From: JAGWAJ01 sp026707615
Lineage (GTDB): Bacteria > Acidobacteriota > Vicinamibacteria > Vicinamibacterales > UBA8438
Assembly: GCA_965207595.1 (NCBI GenBank)
Contig: CBDBMW010000012.1
Span: 682,001-746,000, forward strand
Direction: 5' to 3'
DNA length: 64,000 nt
Shown: positions 35,174 through 45,121 of the stretch, piece after piece
How the letters are laid out: the number at the start of each line of letters is the position of its first letter
Position numbering within the stretch: position 1 is the first letter of the stretch
Made by a program: the position numbers and the translations under genes
The notes under the pieces: generated by a model
The model's database searches: none
The model's input: only the letters and a program-made list of their open reading frames with translations
What the model was told of the DNA's origin: nothing

Positions 35174-37680
35174 GAGTCTGACCTCCGCATCTGGAACGCC
35201 GTGCTCTTCACGATTCCGAGAATGACGGACGACCAGCAATAGTCCTCGCCGGCCGCCTCACGCACGATCCGCCGCACCGTCGGGGCATCATAGTACTCCA
35301 GTCCCCGGCCCAGCGCGTACATCATCAGCTTTTCGGTGACCGTTCCGACGAAGTCGTCCGGCCGATCCAGCAGGAGATCCCGGAGGCCGGTCGGTCCGTC
35401 GAACGCCGCCCCGTCCGGCAGCGTCCCCGAGGCGTCGATGGGCGTGCCGGCCTCGCTGGTCGGCCGCCACTCGCCGATGGCGTTGAAGTTCTCGAGCGAG
35501 AAGCCGATCGGGTCCATCGGGGCGTGGCATACCGCGCAGGCCGGGTTCTCCCGGTGCATCACCAGCGCCTCGCGCATCGAGAGCGGCTCGCCGTCGGCGT
35601 TCTCCTCCTCCAGGGTCGGCACGTCGGGCGGCGGCTCGGGCGGGGGAGCTCCGAGGAGGTTCTCCAGCACCCACTTGCCGCGCAGCACCGGCGACGTCCG
35701 GTTCGGATACGAGGTGACGGTCATCAGGCTGCCGTGGCTCAGCAGCCCGGCGCGCTCGCCGGGCGCGAAGGTCACCCTGCGGAACCGGTTCCCGTAGATG
35801 TTCGGAATCCCGTAGTGCCGCGCCAGCCGCTCGTTGACGAAGGTGTAGTCGGCCCGCAGCAGGTCGAGCAGGCTGGCGTCATCGCGCAACTGCTGCTCGA
35901 TGAAGAGCTCCGTCTCCGCCTGGTAGGCCTCCCGCAGGTTCTCGTCGAACTCGGGGAACTCCAGCGGATCGGGGTAGACGCTCTCCATGTTGCGGAGGTG
36001 CAGCCACTGCCCCGCGAAGTTGTCGACGAGGGCCTTCGCGCGCGGGTCCGCCAGCATCCGGCGCACCTGCCGATCGAGGACGGCCGGGTCGCTCAGCGTG
36101 CCGTCCTCGGCGCGGTCGAGCAGCTCGTCGTCGGGAATGCTGCTCCAGAGGAAGAACGACAGCCGGGAGGCGAGCTCGACGTCGCTCACCGGGTACGCGG
36201 TTCCGCCGGCGACATCCACGGGGTCGCGCTCGATGCGGTACAGGAAGTCGGGGTCGGCGAGCAGGCGCTCGAGCGCGAAGCCGATGCCGTCGTCGAAGCT
36301 CCCGTCACGGCGACCGGCTTCGTAGAAGTCGAGGAGCGTGCGGACGTCGGTCTCGGTCACCGGTCGCCGGTAGGCGCGGCGCGCCAGCGTCGACAGAATC
36401 TCGCGCGCGCACGCGGGCTCGTCGGCGGACGTGGCCGGTGTGCAGGTGAAGATCCGCCGCCGGGTCGGCGTCGTTCCCGGTCCGTCGACGGTGTAGGGGC
36501 CGCTGATCTGCACGCTGCTGAGAGCCGGATTGCCGTCCGGCATGTCGTTGATCGCCAGCGCGAAGCCGGTCTGCCGCGGCTGGAGCACGCCGTCCGGCTC
36601 CCACGTCTCGCGCGGGAACGTGATGCCGATCACGTGCGGGCCGGCCTCCACGTTGACCCGGACTTCCAGTCCGTCGTCGGCGTGCAGCGTGTACGACTCC
36701 CAGTCGTCGGTGCCGCGGATGTTGCCGGCGAAGCTGATGGGGGACGGCGTCCCGGGCGCCTCGCCGCCGAAGGTGAACTGCTTGATGCGGCGGCCGTCGA
36801 GGCGAAAATCGATCTCGTGCGCCTGATCGATGCCGCGCACGTAGCCGACGTAGTTCGTCTGGAGGCGTGCCCGGATGACGTACTCGCCGTCGACCGGGAA
36901 GTGGTGCCGGATGGCGGCGCCGCCGCGCGAGCCGAACGGCAGGTCCTCGCTCTGGCGGTCTTCCTGGATGAGGTTCAGTGGGACGTCGTAGGTCCGGATG
37001 ACGGCGCCGCCCGCGGGCGGGCGGCCGATGGCCAGCCGGCTGATCTTGCGCGCCGCCGAGACGTAGCGGTCGAGCAGGGCCGGCGAGAGCGAGAGCATGC
37101 CGGCGTTGTTGTCGAAGCCGTGCCGGTCGGGGGCGTCGGCCGGAATCCACTCGCCGACGTCGACGTCGAGGTCGAGCAGATCGCGGATGACGTGGCGGTA
37201 CTCCGTCTGGTTCAGGCGATGGAACGCGTGCGTCCGCCCGGGATCCGGATTCGCGGCCGCCGCGGCGTCGAGCTGGTCCTCGAGCCAGCACCGGAACCCG
37301 TCGTAGGTCTCCTTGTCGGGCCGCGGCCGCGGCTGCGGGGGCATCGCGCCGACGCGCAGCTTCCGGACCACCGCCTCCCAGACCTCGGGGTCCTCGCCCA
37401 CGTTGTCGATGTCGACGTCGTCGAGGGCGAGGCCGACGGCGCGGAGCTGGGAGACGAGGAGCGAGCGCGGCTCGTCCGTGCCGCGCACGAAGTCGCCGTT
37501 GTGGCAGGTCACGCAGTAGCGGTCGAGCAGGGCGCGCTGCGGCGAGACCGCCGCGTGCGCGGGCTCCGCGGAGCCGGCGGGTCGGGCCGCGCCCGCAGCC
37601 GGCACGGCCTGCGCGTGTGCAAGGGCTGCGAACGCGAGGGTGAAGCCAACCGCCGCGAGCGCGCAGCTCCGTCTTCGCAC
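35170..37680 (-). CDS. Exported DUF1592 multidomain cytochrome-like protein (copy 1)
   Basis: 836 residues from GTG 37680, chosen because AAGGAGG lies 7 bases upstream; the frame continues to 37722. Domain order is the standard one: signal peptide, heme c motif CVTCHN near 56 (PSCyt1-like), DUF1587 (HRLNQTEYRHVIRDLLDLDV), a beta-sandwich carbohydrate-binding-like region (PVDGEYVIRARL), DUF1595 (CAREILSTLARRAYRRPVTE), DUF1592 (LASRLSFFLWSSIPDDELL), DUF1588 with a second CxxCH (NPACAVCHAPMDPIGFSLENF, near 714) and DUF1585 at the C-terminus. It is a periplasmic or surface redox protein of unknown substrate. DUF1552 is encoded immediately downstream with overlap. Confidence 0.92.
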   Translation of the reverse strand: MRRRSCALAAVGFTLAFAALAHAQAVPAAGAARPAGSAEPAHAAVSPQRALLDRYCVTCHNGDFVRGTDEPRSLLVSQLRAVGLALDDVDIDNVGEDPEVWEAVVRKLRVGAMPPQPRPRPDKETYDGFRCWLEDQLDAAAAANPDPGRTHAFHRLNQTEYRHVIRDLLDLDVDVGEWIPADAPDRHGFDNNAGMLSLSPALLDRYVSAARKISRLAIGRPPAGGAVIRTYDVPLNLIQEDRQSEDLPFGSRGGAAIRHHFPVDGEYVIRARLQTNYVGYVRGIDQAHEIDFRLDGRRIKQFTFGGEAPGTPSPISFAGNIRGTDDWESYTLHADDGLEVRVNVEAGPHVIGITFPRETWEPDGVLQPRQTGFALAINDMPDGNPALSSVQISGPYTVDGPGTTPTRRRIFTCTPATSADEPACAREILSTLARRAYRRPVTETDVRTLLDFYEAGRRDGSFDDGIGFALERLLADPDFLYRIERDPVDVAGGTAYPVSDVELASRLSFFLWSSIPDDELLDRAEDGTLSDPAVLDRQVRRMLADPRAKALVDNFAGQWLHLRNMESVYPDPLEFPEFDENLREAYQAETELFIEQQLRDDASLLDLLRADYTFVNERLARHYGIPNIYGNRFRRVTFAPGERAGLLSHGSLMTVTSYPNRTSPVLRGKWVLENLLGAPPPEPPPDVPTLEEENADGEPLSMREALVMHRENPACAVCHAPMDPIGFSLENFNAIGEWRPTSEAGTPIDASGTLPDGAAFDGPTGLRDLLLDRPDDFVGTVTEKLMMYALGRGLEYYDAPTVRRIVREAAGEDYCWSSVILGIVKSTAFQMRRSDS

Positions 37681-38037
37681 CAGCCTGCCTCCTTCGGTAC
37701 CTCCGTGCACAGCCGGCCGCACGCCGACCCCGGGCGGAGCCGCGTGTCGCCGCGGATGTGCTGCGGGACCGAATAGTCTGGTCGCATCGACGGTCCGTTG
37801 TCAACGTGGACGGGCTGGGATACCATCGACCACCCAACACGAGTCTGCGCCGCAGAACGGCGCGGACTCCACGAGTGATCGGTTGGACACCGGGCGGAAG
37901 CCGCAGTGCGACCTCGCGGTCGCGGCAACGAAGCGGTCGCGGCAACGAATTGGTGGGCGGGGCCATCGCGAGTTCGTCGGGTGCGTCGGCGGGGCCGGCG
38001 CCGCCCCCGCGCGTCCCCGGAGGAGGCAATCCACGTC
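37681..38037. promoter_or_regulatory. Divergent promoter region between the two arms of the first DUF1592 locus
   Basis: 357 bases between divergent genes. On the plus strand TTGTCA (37798-37803) and TACCAT (37821-37826) are 17 bases apart, a fair promoter for the ankyrin operon. The TTGTCAA segment is TTGACAA on the other strand and may serve the DUF1592 operon. Bases 37841-37869 form a 12-bp hairpin with a 5-base loop (GAGTCTGCGCCG, CAGAA, CGGCGCGGACTC), one of the dispersed palindromes. Bases 37916-37949 are a perfect 17-bp tandem duplication (GCGGTCGCGGCAACGAA twice). No gene is seen. Confidence 0.6.
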
Positions 38038-39633
38038 ATGCGCGCACACGCTCTCGCCGGTCGGGCAACCCGGCTGGTCGTGCTGGTCGGAGCCCTCGGT
38101 CCGGCCGCCGCCCCCGTCCTGGCGGGCGCCGACGGCGCGGCGCTGATAGAAGCGGCCAGGGCCCAGGACGCCGACACCGTCCGCGCGCTGCTCGCCGCCG
38201 GAGCCGACGCCAACGCGGTGCAGACGGACGGCGCGACCGCCCTGCACTGGGCGGCGTACCGCGACGATCTCCACACCGCGGACCTCCTGATCGGGGCCGG
38301 CGCGGACGTGGACGCCGCCAACGAGCTCGGTGCCACGGCACTCTGGCTCGCGGCCGGGAACGGGAGCCCGGCGATGGTCGGCCGCCTGCTGGATGCCGGA
38401 GCCCAGCCGAACGCCGCGCTGGCGGAAGGCGAGACGCCGCTCATGACCGCCTCGCGGACCGGCAACGCCGCCGCGGTGCGACTCCTCCTGGCCGCCGGGG
38501 CCGACGCGAACGCGGTGGAGCGCTCGCGCGGCCAGACCGCGCTCATGTGGGCGGTGGCCCAGGGCCACCACGCCATCGTCTCGGCGCTGCTGGACCACGG
38601 GGCGGACGTCGCGGCCCGGTCCATCACGCGTCCGCGCCTGATGTACGCGGACTCGACCAACGCCGGCCAGTACGACGAGGGAGTGATGTGGAACCGCGGC
38701 GGTTTCACGCCGCTCCTCTTCGCGGCGCGCGGGGGCGACGTGGAGTCGGCGAAGCTCCTGCTCGACGCCGGCGCCGACATCGACCAGCCGGCCCCGACCG
38801 GGGCCAGCCCCCTGGTCGTGGCGACCCACAGCGGCCAGGGCTCGTTCTCCGCGTACCTGCTGGATCGGGGAGCCGACGCCAATGCGGTCGGCGCGGGGTA
38901 CACGGCACTGCACGCCGCCATCCTGCGCGGCGACAGGCGGCTCGTGGAACAGCTCCTCGAGCACGGCGCCGACCCCAACGCCCGCGTCGAGCGCGGCACG
39001 CCGCTCCGGCGGGCCAGCCAGGACTGGGCCCTGAACCCGTCGCTCGTCAGCGCCACGCCGTACTGGCTCGCCACCTACTTCCGCGATCCGGCGATGATGC
39101 GCGACCTCGTGGCGGCCGGCGCCGACCCCCGGACGACGACGCGAGAGCGCTGGCGTCCGGTCCTCGCGCGCGCCGGCGGCGTCGGCCCCCCCTTCGTGGC
39201 CGGCGGCTTCGCGACACCCCTGATGGCCGCCGTCCGGGGCACCAGCACGCGCAACCGCTTCCGCCTCTCGGGCGGCGCAAGCCCCGACCCGGACCTGGAG
39301 GAGCGTCACGCGCTGGAGACGGCGCAGGTCGCCGTGGAGCTCGGGGCCGACATCAACGCCACCGACTGGAACGGCGACACGGCGCTCCACACCGCGGCCT
39401 CCCGCAACTACACCACCGTGGTCCGCTTCCTCGCGGAGCACGGCGCCGATCTCGACGCCAGGAACGCCGCCGGGCGGACGCCGCTGGCGCTCGCCAAGAG
39501 CGCGGCGGCGGCGCGCACGCAGAGGCTCATCGTGCTGGGACGCGACCCGAGCGGCAATACCGCGACCGTGCTGCACGAGCTCGGCGCGAGGGACGAGCCG
39601 GCGGAAGGCGCTGACGAGGCCGATTGGCGCTGA
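38038..39633 (+). CDS. Exported ankyrin-repeat protein (locus 1)
   Basis: 531 residues. The signal peptide (RATRLVVLVGALGPAAAPVLAG) is followed by about ten ankyrin units with the usual G-x-T-A-L-H core: DGATALHWAAYRDD, LGATALWLAAGNG, EGETPLMTASRTG, GQTALMWAVAQG, GFTPLLFAARGGD, GYTALHAAILRGD and WNGDTALHTAASRN. Unusual longer insertions lie near residues 198-225 and 330-430. There is no enzymatic domain, so it is a secreted or periplasmic binding scaffold. ATG 38038 is preceded by AGGAGG. The next gene overlaps its end by 10 bases. Similar ankyrin proteins flank the second DUF1592 locus. Confidence 0.88.
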   Translation: MRAHALAGRATRLVVLVGALGPAAAPVLAGADGAALIEAARAQDADTVRALLAAGADANAVQTDGATALHWAAYRDDLHTADLLIGAGADVDAANELGATALWLAAGNGSPAMVGRLLDAGAQPNAALAEGETPLMTASRTGNAAAVRLLLAAGADANAVERSRGQTALMWAVAQGHHAIVSALLDHGADVAARSITRPRLMYADSTNAGQYDEGVMWNRGGFTPLLFAARGGDVESAKLLLDAGADIDQPAPTGASPLVVATHSGQGSFSAYLLDRGADANAVGAGYTALHAAILRGDRRLVEQLLEHGADPNARVERGTPLRRASQDWALNPSLVSATPYWLATYFRDPAMMRDLVAAGADPRTTTRERWRPVLARAGGVGPPFVAGGFATPLMAAVRGTSTRNRFRLSGGASPDPDLEERHALETAQVAVELGADINATDWNGDTALHTAASRNYTTVVRFLAEHGADLDARNAAGRTPLALAKSAAAARTQRLIVLGRDPSGNTATVLHELGARDEPAEGADEADWR

Positions 39634-42600
39634 CGCGATTCTCCCGCGCCCCCGAGCGTCCCGTCCGGCCTCGCCGGCTCCCGGGGCGGCAACGCGCCCT
39701 TCGACGCGCGGGGCCGAGTCTGGCCTGCGCGGCAGCGCTCGGCGCCCACCTCGCCGCCGCTGCCCAGGGGCCGCTCGCCCCCACCACGGCCGCGCCGGAG
39801 GCGGCCGTCCACGCGCTCGACGTCGCGGTGGCCCCCTTCCTCAACCTGAGCCGGCAGCCGGACGACGACTGGATCGGTGAGGGCATCGCCGAGACCGTCG
39901 CGACCGACCTCCGAACACGGGGCTGGACGGTGACGTCGTGCGCCCACGCCTCCCGGTGGGGCGCCGCACGGGAACGGGCCGTTCCCCCTTCCGGGGATGA
40001 GCGCGCCGCCGGCAACGGGGACAACGGGGACGGGGACACCGGCGACGGGGACACCGGCGACGGGGACACGGACGACGGGGGCGACGGCAACCGGAACACC
40101 GTCGGGGACGACCGGCGGCGGGGCAGCGGGGACGACGGGGCAGCGAACGGCTGCGGCGATCAGCGCGTGCTGGCGCAGGTCGCGGGCGCGTACGAACGCT
40201 TCGGCGACCAACTCCACGTCACCGCCGAGGTGGTCGACGTAGCGACGGGCGCGGTCGCCCACCGCGCCCGGATCGATGGCCCGGTGGGTGATCTTTTCGC
40301 TCTCCAGGACCGTCTCGTGGCGACGTTGGCGGACGGGCTGGCCGCGGTGAACGGCCCGCCAGCCTCAGTGACCGGTTCGCTGGTGTTCCAGCCCGCCGCC
40401 ACCGGCGGCGCGGACGCCAGCCGCGGTGCAGACGCCGCGGGCGTCCCGGATGCGGCGCGCGGCGGTGCGGACGCCGGCGGCGGCGCGGTTGCGGCCGGCC
40501 GTGCGAGTGCCGGCGGCGGTGGTTCCCGTGCCGGCGACAGCGACAGGACCGCCGCGGCACCGTCGGCGCCGGCGCCCCGGGAGTTCCGAGCGCCGCAAGG
40601 GACCGGGCTCGGCGGATTCACCATCGGCGAACGGCCACGCGCGGTGGCGGCGCGGACGAACCAGCCGCCCCGCATCGACGGGCGCCTCGACGATGCGGTG
40701 TGGCTGGCGGTCGAGCCGATCACCGACTTCGTGCAGACGAGCCCGGTGGAAGGCGCTCCTGCGACCGAGCGGACGGAGGTGTGGATCGCCTACGACCGCG
40801 ACCACCTCTACCTCGCCTTCTACGCCCACTACTCCGACCCCGGCATCATCCGCGCGAACCGGGCGGAGCGCGACCAGTCGATGGGCGACGACCGGATGGC
40901 GGTCCTGTTCGACCCGTTCCTCGACCAGCAGCGCGCCTACCAGTTCTCGGTGAACGGGTACGGCGTGCCGGGCGACTCGATCGTCAATGCCGGCGGGCAG
41001 GCGTCCCGCAGCCGCAGCAGCGTCGGGCGCTCGAGCGGCGGAGGCGGCGGCGGGGGCGGAGGCGGCGGCGGGGGTGGCGGCGGGGGCGGAGGGAGCTTCC
41101 AGGCCGGGTTCGGCATCCGCGGCGACCGCTCCTGGGACGCGCTGTTCGAGGCCGGCGGCGGCCTCGTCGAGGACGGCTGGACGGCGGAGATGGCCATCCC
41201 CTTCAAGAGCCTCCGCTACCCGGCGCGGGCGGCCGGCCAGTCGCACCGCTGGGGCTTCCAGATCAGTCGTAACATCCGGGAGAAGTCCGAATCGCTGGTC
41301 TGGTCGCCGGTCTCGCGCGACATCGCCGGCCAGTTGACCCAGATGGGGATGCTGGAGGGGCTCACGGACCTGTCGACGAGCCGCAACCTGGAGTTCCTGC
41401 CGACGTTCACGGGCCTCCAGGTCGGCTCGTTCGACGGTGGCTCCGGCGGCTTCCGCAACCAGGATCCGCTGGGCGAGATCGGCGTGGGCGTCAAGTACGG
41501 GGTCACCTCCAACCTGACGCTCGACCTGACCTACAACCCCGACTTCTCGCAGATCGAGTCGGACCGGCCGCAGGTCGAAGTGAACCAGCGCTTCGCGCTC
41601 TTCTACCCCGAACAGCGGCCGTTCTTCCTGGAGGGCCAGGAGATCTTCGCCGCCGCCACGCCGGTCAACCTCGTGCACACGCGCACGATCGTCGACCCGC
41701 GCTACGGGGCGAAGCTCACCGGCAAGGTCGGCGACATGACGCTGGGCATGTTCGTCGCGGACGACGAGGCCGCCGGTCGGCTCGATGACGTGTCGGACCC
41801 GGCCTTCGGGACCTTCGCGCAGTCGTTCATCGGACGCGTGCGCTACGACCTCTACCCGGAATCCTACGTCGGGGCCATCGCCACCACCCGGGAGCACGGG
41901 GACGACTACACCCGCGTCGGCGGGGTCGACGGCCGGTTCCGGCTCGACCGGACCCACAGCGTGAGCTTCACGGCCGCCGGATCCTCGCACCGGAACGCCA
42001 TCGACGGCGAGCTCGGCGGGGCGATCCTCGAGGTCGACTTCGCGCGGCAGGCGCGCAACCTCACCTACAGCCTCGCCCACAGCAGCATCGAGCCCGGCGT
42101 CCGCACCGGCACGGGGTTCATCCCGCGGGTCGACATCCGCCGCACCGACGCCAACGTCGGCTATCGCTGGTGGCCGGAGGGCCGGCTGATCAACTGGGGG
42201 CCCAGCTTCACCTACCTCCGCAACTACAGCCACCTGGGCGTCCTCGAGGACGAGCAGTTCCGCGGCGACGTCACCTTCGAGTTCGTCCGCAGCGTGCGCC
42301 TGTCGGGCGGCGTCAACCGCGATCTGGAGCGCTACGGCGGCATCGACTTCCGGAAGACCAACTACTCGTTCTTCGGCGTGGTGAGCGGACGCGTGCTGTC
42401 CGTCGTGGGCGGGTTCAACGGCGGCGACGGGATCTACTTCAGCGACGACCCGTTCCTCGGCCGCTCCAGCGGAGGGAGCCTGGCCTTCTACCTGCGGCCC
42501 ACGCTGCGGCTCCGCGCCGACCTGCAGACGCTGTTCAGCCGCTTCCTCGACCCCTTTGGGACGACCGTGTTCGACGTGCAGATCTACCGCTGGCGGGCGA

Positions 42601-42842
42601 ACTACCAGTTCACCAACCGGCTGCTGCTCCGGCACATCGCGGAGCACAACACGCTGAACGGGACGCTCGGGAACAACGTGCTGCTGACGTACCGCATCAA
42701 CGCCGGCACGGTGGCGTTCCTCGGCTACGACGACCGCTTCCTGCGCGGGTCGCTGCTCGACGCGGTGCTCTTCCCGACCCGGCAGTTCGAGCGGACGAAC
42801 CGCGCCTTCTTCACCAAGGTCTCGTACCTGTTCCGCTATTGA
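39624..42842 (+). CDS. TolB-like domain fused to DUF5916 outer-membrane-type protein
   Basis: About 1,072 residues. After a signal-like region, residues 63-115 and 160-245 form a TolB/CsgG-like domain (VAVAPFLNLSRQPDDDWIGE, later AGAYERFGDQLHVTAEVVD, DLFALQDRLVATLADGL), split by an Asp/Gly-rich insertion at about 124-155. Then come an Ala/Gly linker, a CBM9/DOMON-like beta domain near 345-430 (PPRIDGRLDDAVWLAVEPI) and DUF5916 to the end, with a polyglycine run near 471-492 inside the CBM-like part. The C-terminus is rich in alternating strands and ends in LFRY, consistent with an outer-membrane barrel. The start appears to be TTG at 39624, overlapping the ankyrin gene by 10 bases; this start is uncertain. 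Confidence 0.82.
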   Translation: MALTRFSRAPERPVRPRRLPGRQRALRRAGPSLACAAALGAHLAAAAQGPLAPTTAAPEAAVHALDVAVAPFLNLSRQPDDDWIGEGIAETVATDLRTRGWTVTSCAHASRWGAARERAVPPSGDERAAGNGDNGDGDTGDGDTGDGDTDDGGDGNRNTVGDDRRRGSGDDGAANGCGDQRVLAQVAGAYERFGDQLHVTAEVVDVATGAVAHRARIDGPVGDLFALQDRLVATLADGLAAVNGPPASVTGSLVFQPAATGGADASRGADAAGVPDAARGGADAGGGAVAAGRASAGGGGSRAGDSDRTAAAPSAPAPREFRAPQGTGLGGFTIGERPRAVAARTNQPPRIDGRLDDAVWLAVEPITDFVQTSPVEGAPATERTEVWIAYDRDHLYLAFYAHYSDPGIIRANRAERDQSMGDDRMAVLFDPFLDQQRAYQFSVNGYGVPGDSIVNAGGQASRSRSSVGRSSGGGGGGGGGGGGGGGGGGGSFQAGFGIRGDRSWDALFEAGGGLVEDGWTAEMAIPFKSLRYPARAAGQSHRWGFQISRNIREKSESLVWSPVSRDIAGQLTQMGMLEGLTDLSTSRNLEFLPTFTGLQVGSFDGGSGGFRNQDPLGEIGVGVKYGVTSNLTLDLTYNPDFSQIESDRPQVEVNQRFALFYPEQRPFFLEGQEIFAAATPVNLVHTRTIVDPRYGAKLTGKVGDMTLGMFVADDEAAGRLDDVSDPAFGTFAQSFIGRVRYDLYPESYVGAIATTREHGDDYTRVGGVDGRFRLDRTHSVSFTAAGSSHRNAIDGELGGAILEVDFARQARNLTYSLAHSSIEPGVRTGTGFIPRVDIRRTDANVGYRWWPEGRLINWGPSFTYLRNYSHLGVLEDEQFRGDVTFEFVRSVRLSGGVNRDLERYGGIDFRKTNYSFFGVVSGRVLSVVGGFNGGDGIYFSDDPFLGRSSGGSLAFYLRPTLRLRADLQTLFSRFLDPFGTTVFDVQIYRWRANYQFTNRLLLRHIAEHNTLNGTLGNNVLLTYRINAGTVAFLGYDDRFLRGSLLDAVLFPTRQFERTNRAFFTKVSYLFRY
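40014..40090 (+). repeat. 15-bp tandem repeat encoding Gly-Asp-rich insertion
   Basis: Imperfect tandem copies of GGCGACGGGGACACC within the TolB-like domain of the DUF5916 fusion gene, encoding GDGDTGDGDTGDGDTDDGGD. The unit length keeps the frame, so copy number can vary without disrupting the protein. The Asp-Gly spacing recalls calcium-binding repeats, though no strict consensus is met. Confidence 0.75.
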
Positions 42843-42927
42843 CCGACACCCTCGGGCGCCCGCCCCGATTGACCCGCGCGCGGCCGCCGGATCGGGCCGG
42901 CCGAACGCCCGGCAGGAGGAACGTCCC

Positions 42928-45045
42928 GTGACCAGCCCACCATTCGTTACCGCGACCGCAAGGTCGCGCCGCGGCCTCCGCCTGACGCCCGACGGAACCT
43001 GCAGGACGCCGCCTCGTTCCCCCGCGCAACCTCCCAGCCTGGACAACGCGATCCGCGCAACGTTGCGCGTCGCTCTCTGCTGTCTCGCGGCCGCCGCGAT
43101 CGCCGCCGCGCCGGACGCCGCCCATGCCCAGCACGGCGCCACCAACGGCGAGTGGCGCAGCTACGGCGGCGACCTCGGCGGCACCAAGTACTCGCCGCTC
43201 GACCAGATCGACGCCTCGAACTTCTCGGATCTGGAGATCGCGTGGCGGTGGCGATCGGCGGATGCCGACCTCGACCTCGAGGCGCTCCGCGAGATTCACC
43301 CCGATCTGAGCATCCTCAGCTTCAAGGCCACGCCGCTCATGGTCGGCGGCGTCGTCTACGTCGTGACGCCGCTCCGGCAGGCGGCGGCCATCGACGCCGG
43401 GACCGGCGAGACGCGGTGGCTGTACGACCCCGACGCGATCCGCGGCACCCGGTACTCGATCAACGCGGGCACCTACAGCTCGCGCGGGCTGGCCTACTGG
43501 GCGGACGGGGAGGAGGAGCGCATCTACTACGGCACCCCGGACGGCTACCTGCTGGCCGTCGACACCGCGACCGGCGAGCCGGCGCGCGGCTTCGGCGACG
43601 ACGGGCGCGTCGACCTCGCAGCGGGGATTCCGCGCGCCGGCCGGGAGACGACGGACGACCAGGGCCATCCGTGGATCGGCATCAACTCGCCGCCCATCGT
43701 GGCGCGGGGCGTCGTCGTGACCCCGACCTCCATCTCGGACCAGCCGATCACGATGGAGCAGCCGCCGGGCTGGGTCCGGGGCATCGACGCCCGCACCGGC
43801 GCGACGCGCTGGACGTTCCGCACCGTGCCGCTGAGCGACGACTACGGGGCGGACACCTGGGGCAACGAATCGTGGCGCTACTCCGGCGGGGCCAACGTCT
43901 GGGCGGCGTTCAGCGTCGACGAGGAGCTGGGCTACATCTACCTGCCGACCGGCACGCCGACGAACGACTACTACGGCGGCCACCGGCCCGGCGACAACCT
44001 ATTCGCCGAGAGCCTGGTCGCGCTCGACATCGAGACCGGCCAGCGCATGTGGCACTTCCAGGCCGTCCACCACGGGGTCTGGGACTACGACTTCCCGACC
44101 CACCCGAACCTGGTGGACATCACCGTGGGCGGCCGCGAGATCCCGGCGATTGCCCAGGTGAGCAAGCAGGGCTTCACCTACGTCTTCGACCGCGCGACCG
44201 GCGAGCCGGTCTGGCCGATCGAGGAGCGCCCGGTGGAGACCGACACCGACCTCGTCGGCGAGGTGCTCGCTCCGACGCAGCCGTTCCCGACGCGGCCCGC
44301 CCCGTTCGAGGAACAGGGATCGTCCATCGAGCAGCTCGTCGACTTCACGCCCGATCTCCGCGCGATGGCGGTCGAGGCCGTGGGCAACCACCGCCTCGGC
44401 GGGGTCTACTCGCCGCCGATGCTGTCGGTCGACGGGGGGCTCCAGGGGACGATCCAGCGCCCCGCGCTCGCGGGCGGCGCGAACTGGGGAGGCTCCGCGG
44501 TCGACCCGGAGACCGGCATCCTCTACGTTCCGTCCGTCAACGCCTACTCGATCCTGAAGTACTACACGCCGGACGACGAGGGCGCGAACCTCGCCTACAC
44601 GCAGGGCGGCTTCAACACGCCGTCGCTCATGCCGCAGGGGCTGCCGCTGTTCAAGCCCCCCTACTCTCGGATGACGGCCATCGACCTCAACACCGGCGAT
44701 CACGCCTGGATGCAGCCCAACGGCGACGGCAACCGCATCCGCAACCACCCGCGGCTGCGGGACCTCGACCTGCCGCCGCTCGGCGGCGACGGCCGCGGCG
44801 GCCCCGTCCTGACGAAGACGCTGCTCGTCAGCGCCCTGACCGCCGGCGGCACGGGGAATGACGACGGCCCGCGCCTCGTGGCGCGCGACAAGGCGACCGG
44901 CGAGATCGTCGGCTCCGTCGACCTGCCGGGCGGCGCCATCGGAACCCCGATGACCTACCTGCACGAGGGCCGGCAGTACATCGCCCTCACCGTCGGCGGC
45001 GAGGTCCCGGAACTCGTGGCGTTCGCCCTGCCGGATGCGGAGTAG
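42928..45045 (+). CDS. Exported PQQ-dependent dehydrogenase (membrane glucose dehydrogenase-like)
   Basis: 705 residues. A long N-region leads to a signal peptide (VALCCLAAAAIAAAPDAAHAQ), then an eight-bladed quinoprotein domain: EWRSYGGDLGGTKYSPLDQI is the family start, followed by FKATPLMVGGVVYVVTPL, VHHGVWDYDFPTHPNLVDI, VSKQGFTYVFDRATGEPVWP, GGANWGGSAVDPETGILYVP and GAIGTPMTYLHEGRQYIAL. The HHGVWDYD and GGANWGG segments are active-site signatures of PQQ glucose- and alcohol-dehydrogenase relatives. There is no C-terminal heme c motif, so electrons must leave to another carrier. GTG 42928 is preceded by CAGGAGGAAC. It lies 85 bases after the TolB-DUF5916 gene. Confidence 0.9.
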   Translation: MTSPPFVTATARSRRGLRLTPDGTCRTPPRSPAQPPSLDNAIRATLRVALCCLAAAAIAAAPDAAHAQHGATNGEWRSYGGDLGGTKYSPLDQIDASNFSDLEIAWRWRSADADLDLEALREIHPDLSILSFKATPLMVGGVVYVVTPLRQAAAIDAGTGETRWLYDPDAIRGTRYSINAGTYSSRGLAYWADGEEERIYYGTPDGYLLAVDTATGEPARGFGDDGRVDLAAGIPRAGRETTDDQGHPWIGINSPPIVARGVVVTPTSISDQPITMEQPPGWVRGIDARTGATRWTFRTVPLSDDYGADTWGNESWRYSGGANVWAAFSVDEELGYIYLPTGTPTNDYYGGHRPGDNLFAESLVALDIETGQRMWHFQAVHHGVWDYDFPTHPNLVDITVGGREIPAIAQVSKQGFTYVFDRATGEPVWPIEERPVETDTDLVGEVLAPTQPFPTRPAPFEEQGSSIEQLVDFTPDLRAMAVEAVGNHRLGGVYSPPMLSVDGGLQGTIQRPALAGGANWGGSAVDPETGILYVPSVNAYSILKYYTPDDEGANLAYTQGGFNTPSLMPQGLPLFKPPYSRMTAIDLNTGDHAWMQPNGDGNRIRNHPRLRDLDLPPLGGDGRGGPVLTKTLLVSALTAGGTGNDDGPRLVARDKATGEIVGSVDLPGGAIGTPMTYLHEGRQYIALTVGGEVPELVAFALPDAE

Positions 45046-45121
45046 ACGGGGCGAATACGCGAATCAGGGCGCGCGGCCTGACCGGAAGCACGGCCCGGCG
45101 ACGACGGTCGACGCCAACGCG

